Part shown: piece after piece, positions 36,101-44,257 of the stretch
Numbering within the stretch: position 1 is the first letter of the stretch
Layout: every line of letters starts with the position of its first letter
Assembly (NCBI GenBank): GCA_947502635.1
Contig: CANNAN010000007.1
Span: 186,001 to 250,000, forward strand
DNA length: 64,000 nt
Source: an uncultured Flavobacteriaceae bacterium
GTDB taxonomy: Bacteria > Bacteroidota > Bacteroidia > Flavobacteriales > Flavobacteriaceae
Reading direction: 5' to 3'
Notes under the pieces: model-generated
Told to the model about the DNA's origin: nothing
What the model saw: the letters and a program-made list of their open reading frames with translations, nothing else
Database searches by the model: none
Position numbers and translations under genes: made by a program

Positions 36101-36545
36101 TTCTGGAAATGATGTGGCCAGAAAGCTATTGATTTTAGCAAGAGAGTTAGATTTACATAATGAATTTGAAGATGTGGCCGTTCAAAATTTAATTCCTGAA
36201 GCCTATCAGAATATTTCTGTTCAGGAATTTTTACAACAGTTGGATGTTTTAGATGAAGCTTTCCAAAAGATAAAAGACGAGCAAAAAGAAGGGCATGTAT
36301 TGAGATATATTGGTGATTTATCAGGAGATTTGTCTCAAGACAAAGGGAATCTTGATGTGAAATTGGTTTCAATTCCAGAAGATAGCACTTTGGGTCATAT
36401 AAAAGGATCGGACGCTATTTTTGAAATTTTCACCGAATCTTATGGAGAACAGCCTATCGTTATTCAAGGAGCTGGAGCTGGTGCAGAGGTAACAGCAAGA
36501 GGTGTTTTTGGAGATATTTTAAGATTGTCTAAACATATAAATTAA
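33144..36545 (+). CDS. Trifunctional fusion: MetX-like homoserine acyltransferase + aspartate kinase + homoserine dehydrogenase
   Basis: One uninterrupted 1133-residue frame. Residues 1-328 are a MetX-type alpha/beta hydrolase with nucleophile S126 in GGSLGG, D269 in VDSDLFF and H302 in GHDAFL, the acyltransferase triad. Residues 329-760 are aspartate kinase, beginning MKVLKFGGKSLANGDG at Met329, followed by ACT-like regulatory repeats. Residues about 775-1133 are homoserine dehydrogenase with the NAD loop IFGHGLVG and the later GVFSGTLSYLFN and FTEPDPREDFSGNDVARK. The order covers aspartate phosphorylation, homoserine formation and homoserine acylation, omitting only aspartate semialdehyde dehydrogenase. 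It lies between metY and metZ under a SAM riboswitch. An internal start at 34128 could also release a separate AK-HSD protein. Confidence 0.9.
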   Translation: MKDTLSYITIPNYTTESGVLVSEIKLSYQLFGKTLGTAPIILVNHALTGNSDVAGDDGWWKDLVGNDKVIDTNLYTVLAFNIPGNSFDGFIIDNYKDFIARDVARLFLTGLKELNIDRLFAMIGGSLGGGIAWEMAAIKPDVTEHLIPVATDWKSTDWLIANCQIQEQFLLNSRNPVHDARMHAMLCYRTPESFKERFHRSKNEDLEIFNVESWLLHHGKKLQERFQLSAYKLMNQLLKTIDVTKNRANDFNVLERIDANIHIVGVDSDLFFTAEENRQTHKQLALTHPNVTYNEIHSVHGHDAFLMEYEQLEKIIEGIFVPDSKKRRMKVLKFGGKSLANGDGLNKVISIIENKVNNGERITAVVSARGHATDELERILNKALKGDAFHDELDAFKAYQKEPLKTIDFSEQFLILGKLFEGVSLLRDCSQKTKDEILAQGELLSVKLVSELLNLRSIKAKATDARQLIKTDDAFGNAQPISQLTKDNVRNYFKQNNGDTVNIVTGFIASNSKNETTTLGRNGSNYTAALLANYLDAEELQNYTHVNGIYTANPDLVADAQKIRELSFSEANELANFGTNVLHAKTIIPLVEKNINLRILNTFNADDEGTLITAKPSSKEVTSLSVLDDVALLNLEGRGLLGKIGVDARIFKALSIHNISVSIISQGSSERGIGLIINAEQATQAVIALEREFENDFYSQDVNKIEIVDDVSVISIIGIELSSFHKPFNALIKNQITPLLFNNTVTGRNVSLVVKKEQLHKAMNVIHGEVFGISKKINIAIFGHGLVGAALINQILKSKGDIEKRKGVNLNVFAIANSKKLLLNKNGVESNWQKAIKSTSQESAIQDIIAFAKTHHLENLIAVDNTSSSDFHTNYIPLVEAGFDLVSSNKIANTISHKFYTELRSQLEEHNKQYLYETTVGAGLPLIDTIKLLHESGENITRIRGVFSGTLSYLFNNFSVQDKPFSVIVQETIDKGFTEPDPREDFSGNDVARKLLILARELDLHNEFEDVAVQNLIPEAYQNISVQEFLQQLDVLDEAFQKIKDEQKEGHVLRYIGDLSGDLSQDKGNLDVKLVSIPEDSTLGHIKGSDAIFEIFTESYGEQPIVIQGAGAGAEVTARGVFGDILRLSKHIN

Positions 36546-36665
36546 AAAAATTGGAATTAAGAATCTAGACTATTAAAAATGCATGAAGTTGGTTCGAAAT
36601 AAGTCTTAGTTCTAGAAACATAGCAGTCTAGCATCTTGATGCTATATTTAAGGAATATAAAAAAC

Positions 36666-37838
36666 ATGAGTAAAGAGAAACAAAAATTTGAAACAGAAGC
36701 TATTCGTACACAATTAGAACGTACCGAATTTTTAGAGCATACAAGTCCGTTATACTTAACATCAAGTTTTGTATTTGAAGATGCCGAAGATATGCGTGCC
36801 TCGTTCACAGAAGAAAAAGAACGTAATATATACAGTCGTTTTACAAACCCTAACACCTCAGAGTTTGTAGAGAAAGTATGCAAAATGGAAGGCGCAGAAG
36901 CAGGTTATGCTTTTGCTACAGGAATGGCCGCAATATTTTCAACCTTTGCTGCATTGTTAGATAGCGGTGACCATATTGTATCTGCACGTTCTGTTTTTGG
37001 TTCCACACATACCTTGTTTACAAAATATCTACCCAAATGGCAGATTGAAACAACGTATTTCGATATCAACAAACCTGAGACTATTGAAAGCTGCATCACA
37101 CCAAAAACGAAAATTCTATATGCAGAGTCACCAACAAACCCAGCCATTGATATTATTGATTTGGAGCTATTAGGTGATATTGCTAAAAAACACAACCTTA
37201 TTTTAATTATTGATAACTGTTTTGCTACGCCTTACATTCAACAACCCATAAAATATGGCGCCCATTTGGTTGTTCATTCGGCAACAAAATTAATGGACGG
37301 TCAAGGACGTGTTTTAGGAGGTGTAACTGTTGGTGATGCCGATTTAATTAGAGAGATTTATTTATTTGCAAGAAATACAGGACCTGCCTTATCACCTTTC
37401 AATGCATGGACATTATCAAAAAGTTTAGAAACCCTTTCAGTAAGAGTAGATAAGCATTGTGAAAATGCCTTAAAAGTAGCAGAGTTTTTAGAAGACCATG
37501 ACCAAGTTAATTGGGTGAGATATCCGTTTTTAAAATCACATCCGCAATACGAGGTGGCTAAAAAACAAATGAAGCTAGGTGGGAATATTGTCGCTTTTGA
37601 AGTTAAAGGTGGCATTGAAGGAGGCCGTAAATTTTTAAATACTATAAAAATGTGTTCATTGTCTGCCAATTTAGGAGACACCAGAACGATTGTAACGCAT
37701 CCAGCATCAACAACACATAGTAAATTAGCCGAAGCGGATAGACTCGAAGTAAGTATTACCGATGGTTTGGTAAGAGTGTCTGTTGGTTTAGAGCATGTAG
37801 ATGATATTATTGGAGACTTGAAGCAGGCTTTGAGTTAA
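36666..37838 (+). CDS. metZ: O-succinylhomoserine sulfhydrylase-like trans-sulfuration enzyme
   Basis: Cys/Met metabolism PLP enzyme of 390 residues. Motifs are YLTSSFVFEDAEDMRA, ATGMAAIFSTF, LIIDNCFATPY and the PLP lysine in HSATKLMDGQGRVLGG. This form, with DGQGRVLGG, is that of MetZ sulfhydrylases, which use an acylated homoserine plus sulfide; cystathionine gamma-synthase is the alternative. The ATG at 36666 is preferred to an upstream TTG. It is 120 bases after the fusion gene; the gap contains a TAGCATC/GATGCTA palindrome (36627-36642). It duplicates the MetY reaction in the same riboswitch-controlled cluster. Confidence 0.86.
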   Translation: MSKEKQKFETEAIRTQLERTEFLEHTSPLYLTSSFVFEDAEDMRASFTEEKERNIYSRFTNPNTSEFVEKVCKMEGAEAGYAFATGMAAIFSTFAALLDSGDHIVSARSVFGSTHTLFTKYLPKWQIETTYFDINKPETIESCITPKTKILYAESPTNPAIDIIDLELLGDIAKKHNLILIIDNCFATPYIQQPIKYGAHLVVHSATKLMDGQGRVLGGVTVGDADLIREIYLFARNTGPALSPFNAWTLSKSLETLSVRVDKHCENALKVAEFLEDHDQVNWVRYPFLKSHPQYEVAKKQMKLGGNIVAFEVKGGIEGGRKFLNTIKMCSLSANLGDTRTIVTHPASTTHSKLAEADRLEVSITDGLVRVSVGLEHVDDIIGDLKQALS

Positions 37839-37875
37839 TTGTTTTTATGAAGTACACATTCAATAATAATTATAA

Positions 37876-37904
37876 AAAAGGCCGTCTCTAGAGACGGCCT
37901 TTCA
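37876..37904. terminator. Bidirectional terminator between metZ and the T9SS cargo gene
   Basis: The perfect palindrome GGCCGTCTCTAGAGACGGCC (37880-37899) is flanked by A-runs on the left and T on the right. It lies in the short gap between convergent metZ and the gene at 37926-40481, so it can stop transcripts from both sides. Confidence 0.9.
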
Positions 37905-37925
37905 TAATTAATATGAAACTATTAT

Positions 37926-40481
37926 TTATTGTTTGATAAATCTTTTGGTGGTAGCCAACCTTTTAGAAACAAATCGGACAAAATACATACCTGACATAAA
38001 TTGGGACACATCAATGGTATGAGTCCCTTTACTAGGACTTACCTTTTTAACGATCGCTCCCGTGGATGCTAATATTGTAATTTCATCAAAATCACCCTCC
38101 AAAATATCAATGGTTAACCTTGAATTTGTTGGAGAAGGATATATGTTGATGTTTTTGTTTGATGCTTCTGTGAATGCCCTCAATGCTTTTACATTCGCAT
38201 TAACAGAACTCCCACTTCCAAGGTTAATAGTATAGTCTTCCACTTCACCATAAGTGAAAGCTTCACAAGAGGTTGGGATTCCATTATACTTCAATGAAAC
38301 TCTCATTCTAACCGAAGTTTTCGCAGTTCCATCAGGGACTGTAAAAGATCCACTATTTGAAGTATCAGTTGAAGCAGCTTTAGACCAAACTAATTCACCT
38401 ATATCATCAAAATCCCCATTATTATTGTAGTCTATCCAAACCGCGTAACCTTCAGAATATGTCGTCCCTGTCCAGGTTGGGACAACCGTGACAGTATATG
38501 TTTCACCTTCGTTTAAATCTGTAGAGATTGATGTAAAATCTGAATAAAATTGTGCGTTAGAACTATTGTTGATTGTATTTAACTCAACATTGCTAATAAA
38601 TTCGTCATTTACATTTGAACTCGCTGATTCACAGTAATTAATATCGTTAGCAATAGTAGTAAACGAAACCGTTATATTTCCTGAAACATTTCCCGCAGCA
38701 TCTTGAGCGGTTACAGAAGCAACATATGTGGTTAAAGAAGAAAGCCCTGTAACGTTAAAAGTAGTCGTTGTAGAAGTTCCAACAGCATTACCGTCTATAG
38801 AAATATTATAGATGGCTATACCTACATTATCTGTGGATGCGGTCCAGCCAACTGTTGATCCACTAGATGTAATACTACTGGCAACCAAATTAGTTGGACT
38901 TGTGGGTGCTTCAGTATCCGGAGTGCCAGCTTCAATTTGAAATTTGCCCACAACACCTTTTCTACTACCATTAATATATTCGGTAATAAACCAAAACGAA
39001 GAATCATCTGATGGATCTACATCAATCTTACTATAATCCCCATATCGATTACCACTAATATTTCCACTTCCATTTGCGATAAGTTGTTCTGCACTTGTCA
39101 TTGTTCCTAATGGGTCAGAACTCAATCTACCAGTAAAATAGGAACTAACTCTAACCGTCGTTGAAGTTGTAGGTCCAGACATAGAGGTATATCCCATACC
39201 TATATTGCCCTGTCCATCCATGGCCAGACTCGCATTCCAGGCATGCTTTCCATCTGGTGAGGTATACGTTCCTTCTTGATGTAAAGACCAAGGCTGATTA
39301 TCTCCACTCTGCCGAAACTCATACCAACGTATTCCTGCCAGTTCACCTGAACTGGCATCTGTGTCAACCACAAAATTAAATAGCGCTGAATTATATGTTG
39401 CAAATTTTCTAAATTGAGCTTGATTCATAATAGTTGCCTGCAATGCATCAATAGAAGTGCCTCCTCCAGGTTGACTTAAATTAGAAAAACTTCCACTATC
39501 AAAAACACTAATAAAAGGTGTTGTATTAATTTCTAAAGGGTTTGAAACTGTTGAACTTCCTGGACTACTCCAATCCATGTTAGCCGTCCAAACTTTAATA
39601 TGATCCTGAGATACCCCGTTCCAAGCATCGTCCTGTAAATAAACTATGGTAGCACCTCCTGGAGCTGGTAAATTACCATCAGTCACATTTAATACTTGTG
39701 GACTAAAAAAGCCACTGGTTACAATACCTGGCAAGTTAAATCCAAGAATTTGAGCCCCAGAACCTCCTGTCAGCATAACATCTCTTTCTAATACCCAGAG
39801 TTTATTAGAACTTCCAGTATTATCGGTAATATAATACCCATCACTCCAGATAGATAATTTTTGGTAATCGTCTATGGCTGCGATATTGTATACATACCAT
39901 CCCGCCGTAAGTGGGTCGGGGCCATCTGAAACTGCTATCTGAGCTCCAGCTCCCAGAAACGAAAGAACCCATCTGTCTGCTGCATTATCATAGGACGCTG
40001 TAAGATCGCAACATCCTCCCGAAGGGAAAATAGCTGGATTAGGAGATGTCTCACCTAACAATTGATTCCCAGATTTATCATAAATCATAAACCCTGTATT
40101 ATAAACCACCATTACATGATTAGGGCCTATGGCTAAAGACGGATCTGTAGGGCTAGAATTTGATGTGTAAGTGTCAAAAACAAGGCTGGCAGGAGCCCTT
40201 TGTATACTTTGTTCACTTTCATGCTTATTTCTTATGTAATAATCATTTTCCGTTTGAGGATCTTTACCTGAAACAACTTGATTTCCTAATGATCTTTTAT
40301 CTTTTGCCTCTCTAACTGAATTGTCTGGAGGGATAAGATCATTAGGTCTTAACGCCATAGAAGAAACATGTTCTACAGATGATATTTTTCCATGATAAAA
40401 AGCTTTGTTTTGATTTTCTTGTGTGTACGCCATAAAAGAAATGACGAATAATAACGGTAATAGTAGGTGTTTTTGTTTCAT
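37926..40481 (-). CDS. Secreted T9SS cargo protein with FN3 and GEVED domains
   Basis: An 851-residue exported protein. It has a Sec signal peptide (MKQKHLLLPLLFVISFMAYTQ). A large N-terminal beta-rich region (about 90-515), whose repeated strands suggest a propeller-like fold, has no family I can name. A fibronectin type III domain follows (about 525-610, APTSPTNLVASSI ... GWTASTDNVGI), then a GEVED domain (about 614-753, YAVWIDYNNNGDFDD and TYGEVEDYTI) and a type A C-terminal sorting signal (about 778-851, NIYPSPTNSRLTID ... RFIKQ). Such proteins are exported by the type IX system and attached to or released from the surface. Substrate and role are unknown. Confidence 0.85.
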   Translation of the reverse strand: MKQKHLLLPLLFVISFMAYTQENQNKAFYHGKISSVEHVSSMALRPNDLIPPDNSVREAKDKRSLGNQVVSGKDPQTENDYYIRNKHESEQSIQRAPASLVFDTYTSNSSPTDPSLAIGPNHVMVVYNTGFMIYDKSGNQLLGETSPNPAIFPSGGCCDLTASYDNAADRWVLSFLGAGAQIAVSDGPDPLTAGWYVYNIAAIDDYQKLSIWSDGYYITDNTGSSNKLWVLERDVMLTGGSGAQILGFNLPGIVTSGFFSPQVLNVTDGNLPAPGGATIVYLQDDAWNGVSQDHIKVWTANMDWSSPGSSTVSNPLEINTTPFISVFDSGSFSNLSQPGGGTSIDALQATIMNQAQFRKFATYNSALFNFVVDTDASSGELAGIRWYEFRQSGDNQPWSLHQEGTYTSPDGKHAWNASLAMDGQGNIGMGYTSMSGPTTSTTVRVSSYFTGRLSSDPLGTMTSAEQLIANGSGNISGNRYGDYSKIDVDPSDDSSFWFITEYINGSRKGVVGKFQIEAGTPDTEAPTSPTNLVASSITSSGSTVGWTASTDNVGIAIYNISIDGNAVGTSTTTTFNVTGLSSLTTYVASVTAQDAAGNVSGNITVSFTTIANDINYCESASSNVNDEFISNVELNTINNSSNAQFYSDFTSISTDLNEGETYTVTVVPTWTGTTYSEGYAVWIDYNNNGDFDDIGELVWSKAASTDTSNSGSFTVPDGTAKTSVRMRVSLKYNGIPTSCEAFTYGEVEDYTINLGSGSSVNANVKALRAFTEASNKNINIYPSPTNSRLTIDILEGDFDEITILASTGAIVKKVSPSKGTHTIDVSQFMSGMYFVRFVSKRLATTKRFIKQ

Positions 40482-40493
40482 TTTTTGGTTGTT

Positions 40494-40710
40494 TTAATTT
40501 TTAATAAATGGCAGGCCATATTTTTCAATATGCGCAAACCTTTTCCTTACCAATTTCTTAAAAGAAATGGCATTCAGCTCCCACAGTGTTAGTGTACATG
40601 CTTTTTACATAATCAATCTTTTTTGGATCATCGAAGAGCAGATAATCATGATTGATTAGCATCTTTAAAATTAAACCAATTTCATTTTTGTCTCTTAACC
40701 AGTAGAACGG
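40494..40710 (-). pseudogene. Possible frameshifted gene remnant of unknown family
   Basis: The 638-base gap upstream of the T9SS gene contains, on the minus strand, a coherent protein-like stretch split between two frames: FYWLRDKNEIGLILKMLI, then DYLLFDDPKKIDYVKSMY, and after a +1 shift LWELNAISFKKLVRKRFAHI and EKYGLPFIKN before TAA at 40496-40494. Composition is like real protein, but no start codon precedes it, and an in-frame stop lies directly upstream. I do not recognise the family. It may be the decayed 3' end of a lost gene. The rest of the gap (to 40990) is A/T-rich with no gene seen. Confidence 0.35.
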
Positions 40711-40995
40711 CTATAACACTTTATTATAAGCCTGGTTAACCTAAGTTTGGTTAGTTGTTTAGGTATAATTTAGCAGTAAAAAGGTAGATCTTTAATAAAT
40801 TTAAATCCTAATGATCTATTATTATTAATCTAATTTAAAATTACAAAAATATTTTGTATTATTTGCGTTTTTTTGTAAAAAAATATATACAAAATCAAAT
40901 TAGGTTAATATATTGAATGAATTATTATTTTAAGAAATATAGACACTATTTTAGAATAACATATGGGCTTTATGAAGTTTTATCCGTCATATATA

Positions 40996-41043
40996 AAAGC
41001 ACAAAAGCCGCATTATAGAAACATAATGCGGCTTTTGTGCTTT
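40996..41043. terminator. Strong terminator hairpin
   Basis: A 21-bp perfect stem (40996-41016 with 41023-41043, core AGCACAAAAGCCGCATTAT) closes a six-base AGAAAC loop; the arms end in A and T tracts. It lies 77 bases beyond the stop of the minus-strand lipoprotein gene at 41120 and should end its transcript. Confidence 0.88.
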
Positions 41044-41119
41044 AAGTTGAAAACTGACCTAAACTAAGGAATACCTTGGATTTGGTCCATGTTTACAAGA
41101 AGAATTTTATTTTTTAGAA

Positions 41120-41641
41120 CTAGTTAGATACTTTATTATAAGTAAACTTAACTTTACTATTAATAATTTTTCCTTTTACATCTGTAAAGCTGAAATTATC
41201 TTCAATAAAAAATGACGTAGTTTCTGTATTAATTTCAATATTAATAATTCTCATATTACAGAAACCTACTAAAGTCAAGGTGTTTCCATCTAATTTCCAG
41301 GTACCTACAGAGGTTTGTTTATTCTTACAATCTGATGAGACTTGTCCTTGCTTAAAGGCATACTTTCTATCATTTTTAAACTCATAACTAGCATCTCTTT
41401 CACATTCCGAGTATTGATTATACAAATCAGTGCTAGGGTTATCTTCGTTGTCGTCAGTTAAATCCATTTCCTTTTCTGAAACGATTTCTGCCAAAACCCA
41501 TGTATGCGAAAATGACGTTTCTTCACTACTCAGTTCTCCTGTAATGTCTTCAATACAATTAGAACTATCATCATTATTACAGCCAACGGTTAAGAGCACA
41601 ACCAACATTAAAATACTCATTAGGGCATTCATTTTTTTCAT
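41120..41641 (-). CDS. Lipocalin-like domain lipoprotein
   Basis: A 173-residue lipoprotein. The signal peptide ends in LLTVGC (Cys about 21) followed by NNDDSSNC, the Asn/Asp-rich spacer usual for surface-exposed Bacteroidota lipoproteins. The body runs HTWVLAEIVSEKEMD, YEFKNDRKYAFKQG, GTWKLDGNTLTLVG, FFIEDNFSF and INSKVKFTYNKV: eight or so strands in the order of the small lipocalin-like domains (GxWxLxGNxLTL). The ligand is unknown. It is a single gene with its own terminator. Confidence 0.72.
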   Translation of the reverse strand: MKKMNALMSILMLVVLLTVGCNNDDSSNCIEDITGELSSEETSFSHTWVLAEIVSEKEMDLTDDNEDNPSTDLYNQYSECERDASYEFKNDRKYAFKQGQVSSDCKNKQTSVGTWKLDGNTLTLVGFCNMRIINIEINTETTSFFIEDNFSFTDVKGKIINSKVKFTYNKVSN

Positions 41642-41770
41642 ATTTAATAAATTTAAGGTTTAATATAATAGATGCAAAATCTTAGAATAGTTGCGTGAAA
41701 CCTCAGGTATTTTTGAAAAAAAAATTTAAACATGAGCCTTTAAGCCTGAGTAGAAAAAAAGGTTTAAAAA

Positions 41771-41857
41771 CGTCATTCTGAATACTATGAAGAATCTCTT
41801 AAAAATAGGATGCATTTATTTATAAAACATAAGATTCTTCGCTCTGATCCGAATAAC
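41771..41857. repeat. Pair of inverted GTCATTCTGAA-type repeat arms
   Basis: GTCATTCTGAATACTATGA followed by AGAATCTC (41772-41798) is mirrored by AAGATTCTTCGCTCTGATCC and GAATAAC (41831-41857), with about 30 bases between. This has the shape of the GTCATTCTGA...GAAGAATCT palindromic repeats abundant in flavobacterial intergenic DNA, here degenerate. It lies between the NagB gene and the lipoprotein gene; no ORF overlaps it. Confidence 0.55.
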
Positions 41858-41917
41858 AAAATATATTACTTTTTAAACCTATCTCTGTTTTGGTTTACCT
41901 CGTAAAAACATTAATTA

Positions 41918-43855
41918 TCACATAAAAACGTACCTCTTAAAAGCTTCCATAGCCTCATAATCTGCCATACCTAAGCGTCTATATTTTAAAGCGGTTTCCT
42001 TATTCCGTTCTTCGGCTCTAACCCAAAATTCGCGTGAGTCATCACCTTGAAACATCACACCATCTTTTTGAGATTGATGAAAAAATATCGCTTTTCTTTT
42101 TCTTAAAACTTGATCTGGGCTCATAGGAATGGCCATATCTATTTCATGAATTCCCCATTCATGCCATGCACCTCTGTAAAGCCAAACCCAACAATCTTTC
42201 ATAAATGGTTGATTTTTGATCTTTTGAATCGCTGTAAGAATACTATCCAAAGCCACTTTATGTGTGCCATGAGGATCTGCAAGATCACCAGCAGCATATA
42301 TTTGGTGGGGCTTAATTGAAAGAATTAACTTTTCTACAATGTTTATATCTTCTTCCCCAAGCGATTTTTTTTTGATACTTCCTGTTTCATAAAACGGTAA
42401 ATTCAAAAAATGAACCTGTGTATCATCTATCCCAATATACCTTGCTGCACCTAATGCTTCTTTCTGACGAATAAAACCTTTAACCTTTAATAGTTCGGGT
42501 GTATTAAATTCGTCTTCTGGCTTTGCCTTAACTTGCTCAATAATTTTTTTAAAAATGGTGTTTTCTGGGTTCATTTCTAAACCTACTTCTGCAAATTTTA
42601 AGGCTTCATGATTTGATACCGCTATGTTTCCTGATGTTTGAAAGACAACATGCACCTTATGACCTTGATTAACTAATCTATCAAAAGTACCTCCCATAGA
42701 AATAACATCGTCATCGGGGTGTGGGCTGAAAATAACAATGCGTTTTTTTTCTGGAACAGCTCTTTCGGGTCTATTAGTATCATCTGAATTAGGTTTACCA
42801 CCTGGCCACCCTGTAATAGTATGTTGAAGGATATTAAACATTTTAATGTTTAAGTCGTAAGCACTGCCTTCTTCTGCTAAAAGGCTCTCCATACCATGAT
42901 CATTATAGTCCTTATCTGTTAATTTTAAAATGGATTTTGAAGTTAAATGGCACAACCAAATAGTAGCTCTTCTAATTAAACTTTCTGTCCATTCGCAATT
43001 ACCAACCAACCAAGGGGTATGGTATTGTGTGAGCATGGATGCCGAGCCTTCATCCAATATAAAGGTTGTGTTTTTATGGTCTTGAAGATACGTTGCTGGA
43101 ACTTGAGATGTAATGGTGCTTTCTATCGTTTCTTTTACTATAGATGCTTTATTATCTCCCCATGCTAATAATACAATTCTTTTAGCTTCTTTAACGGTTC
43201 CTATTCCCATAGTAATAGCACGCTTGGGAACCTTTTCCAATCCTAAGAAATCTGATGCAGCATCTGTTCGCGTTAAGTAATCTAGTGTTATTAAACGCGT
43301 ACGAGAATTGTTATGAGATCCAGGTTCATTGAATCCGATATGACCCGTTCTACCAATGCCTAATAATTGAAAATCTAATCCGCCATATCCTTTTATCTTT
43401 TTCTCATAATCAATACAAAAATCTAAAATCTCATCAGGTTTTAAATCGCCTCTTGGAATATGAATATTTTCTGGTAAAATATCTATATGATTAAATAAAT
43501 GATGATGCATAAAGTGATGGTAGCTCTGTTCGTTTTCCTTTTCCATAGGATAGTATTCATCCAAATTAAAAGTAATAACGTTTTTAAAACTTAAATACGC
43601 TTCTTTATGCAACCGTACTAACTCCTCATAGACTCGAATAGGAGAAGAACCTGTAGCTAAACCTAATATGCAGTTTTCATTTTTGGATTGTTTATCCTTG
43701 ATTAAATCTGCTATTTCTCGAGCAACTATTTTTGAAGCTTCATTAGAGTCATTAAAAATGATATTGTGAATTTTTTCAAAGCGCGTATTCTCAAATATTC
43801 CTGCTTCTCTGTAACTTATGTCATTTAAATTTCTGAAGCGTACTTCTGCTACCAT
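41918..43855 (-). CDS. nagB: Glucosamine-6-phosphate deaminase fused to a PIG-L deacetylase-like domain
   Basis: A 645-residue fusion. Residues about 20-290 are NagB/GlcN6P isomerase: GLATGSSPIRVYEEL, TFNLDEYYP and GIGRTGHIGFNEPGS. Residues about 370-600 form a PIG-L/LmbE-type zinc deacetylase with IFSPHPDDDVISMGG near 375-389 and DLADPHGTHKVAL. The NagB part deaminates glucosamine-6-phosphate to fructose-6-phosphate; the second domain could remove an acetyl group, perhaps from GlcNAc-6-phosphate, but that is inference. Such two-domain proteins are common in Bacteroidota. No signal peptide, so cytoplasmic. It is near the N-glycan locus and would process released GlcNAc. Confidence 0.9.
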   Translation of the reverse strand: MVAEVRFRNLNDISYREAGIFENTRFEKIHNIIFNDSNEASKIVAREIADLIKDKQSKNENCILGLATGSSPIRVYEELVRLHKEAYLSFKNVITFNLDEYYPMEKENEQSYHHFMHHHLFNHIDILPENIHIPRGDLKPDEILDFCIDYEKKIKGYGGLDFQLLGIGRTGHIGFNEPGSHNNSRTRLITLDYLTRTDAASDFLGLEKVPKRAITMGIGTVKEAKRIVLLAWGDNKASIVKETIESTITSQVPATYLQDHKNTTFILDEGSASMLTQYHTPWLVGNCEWTESLIRRATIWLCHLTSKSILKLTDKDYNDHGMESLLAEEGSAYDLNIKMFNILQHTITGWPGGKPNSDDTNRPERAVPEKKRIVIFSPHPDDDVISMGGTFDRLVNQGHKVHVVFQTSGNIAVSNHEALKFAEVGLEMNPENTIFKKIIEQVKAKPEDEFNTPELLKVKGFIRQKEALGAARYIGIDDTQVHFLNLPFYETGSIKKKSLGEEDINIVEKLILSIKPHQIYAAGDLADPHGTHKVALDSILTAIQKIKNQPFMKDCWVWLYRGAWHEWGIHEIDMAIPMSPDQVLRKRKAIFFHQSQKDGVMFQGDDSREFWVRAEERNKETALKYRRLGMADYEAMEAFKRYVFM

Positions 43856-43984
43856 AATAATAAAACCTTTTGAATGAGCTATAAAATTAAAGTTGCATAA
43901 CCTAACTTAATAAGTATTTCGACAAACAACGCATTTGCGCAAATAAAAAAACCTATGGAAGAACATTCGTGAATTAATATCACT

Positions 43985-44018
43985 AAAAAAAGAAGAACTA
44001 AATTATTATTCTAGTTCT
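43985..44018 (-). terminator. Probable terminator downstream of the haloperoxidase-fusion gene
   Basis: AGAACTA (43994-44000) pairs with TAGTTCT (44012-44018). Read on the minus strand the stem is followed by TTCTTTTTTT. It is about 240 bases past the stop at 44258. The remainder of the 43856-44257 gap is A/T-rich and shows no gene. Confidence 0.6.
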
Positions 44019-44257
44019 CCCTTTAAACTAATTACTCTAAAGACATCTTTTTCAAGATGAATTAAAAAACTAAACTAAACTCAATTTTAAATAACCAATT
44101 CAAAATCATCTTAAAAATAAACGCATGTATAAATAATAAGTAATTATTTCGACCAGCAACAGCTACAAGAAGCTAAAGGAAAGATTATTAAAAACTTATT
44201 CGTTACATTAAATTATAATATCGAATAAGGGGTACAACTTTAACTTCTATAAGAAGT

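Noticed and set aside
36073-36372. Antisense open frame of about 100 codons within the homoserine dehydrogenase part
   Set aside because: It lies wholly opposite a conserved domain, has no ribosome-binding site or homology I recognise, and looks like a shadow frame.
36627-36642. TAGCATC/GATGCTA palindrome before metZ as a terminator
   Set aside because: The stem has almost no loop and no T-run; metZ follows in the same direction. It may be a weak internal signal only.
37876-37904. Perfect palindrome GGCCGTCTC/GAGACGGCC as a possible operator
   Set aside because: It lies between two convergent genes, is flanked by A/T tracts and is better explained as a bidirectional terminator.
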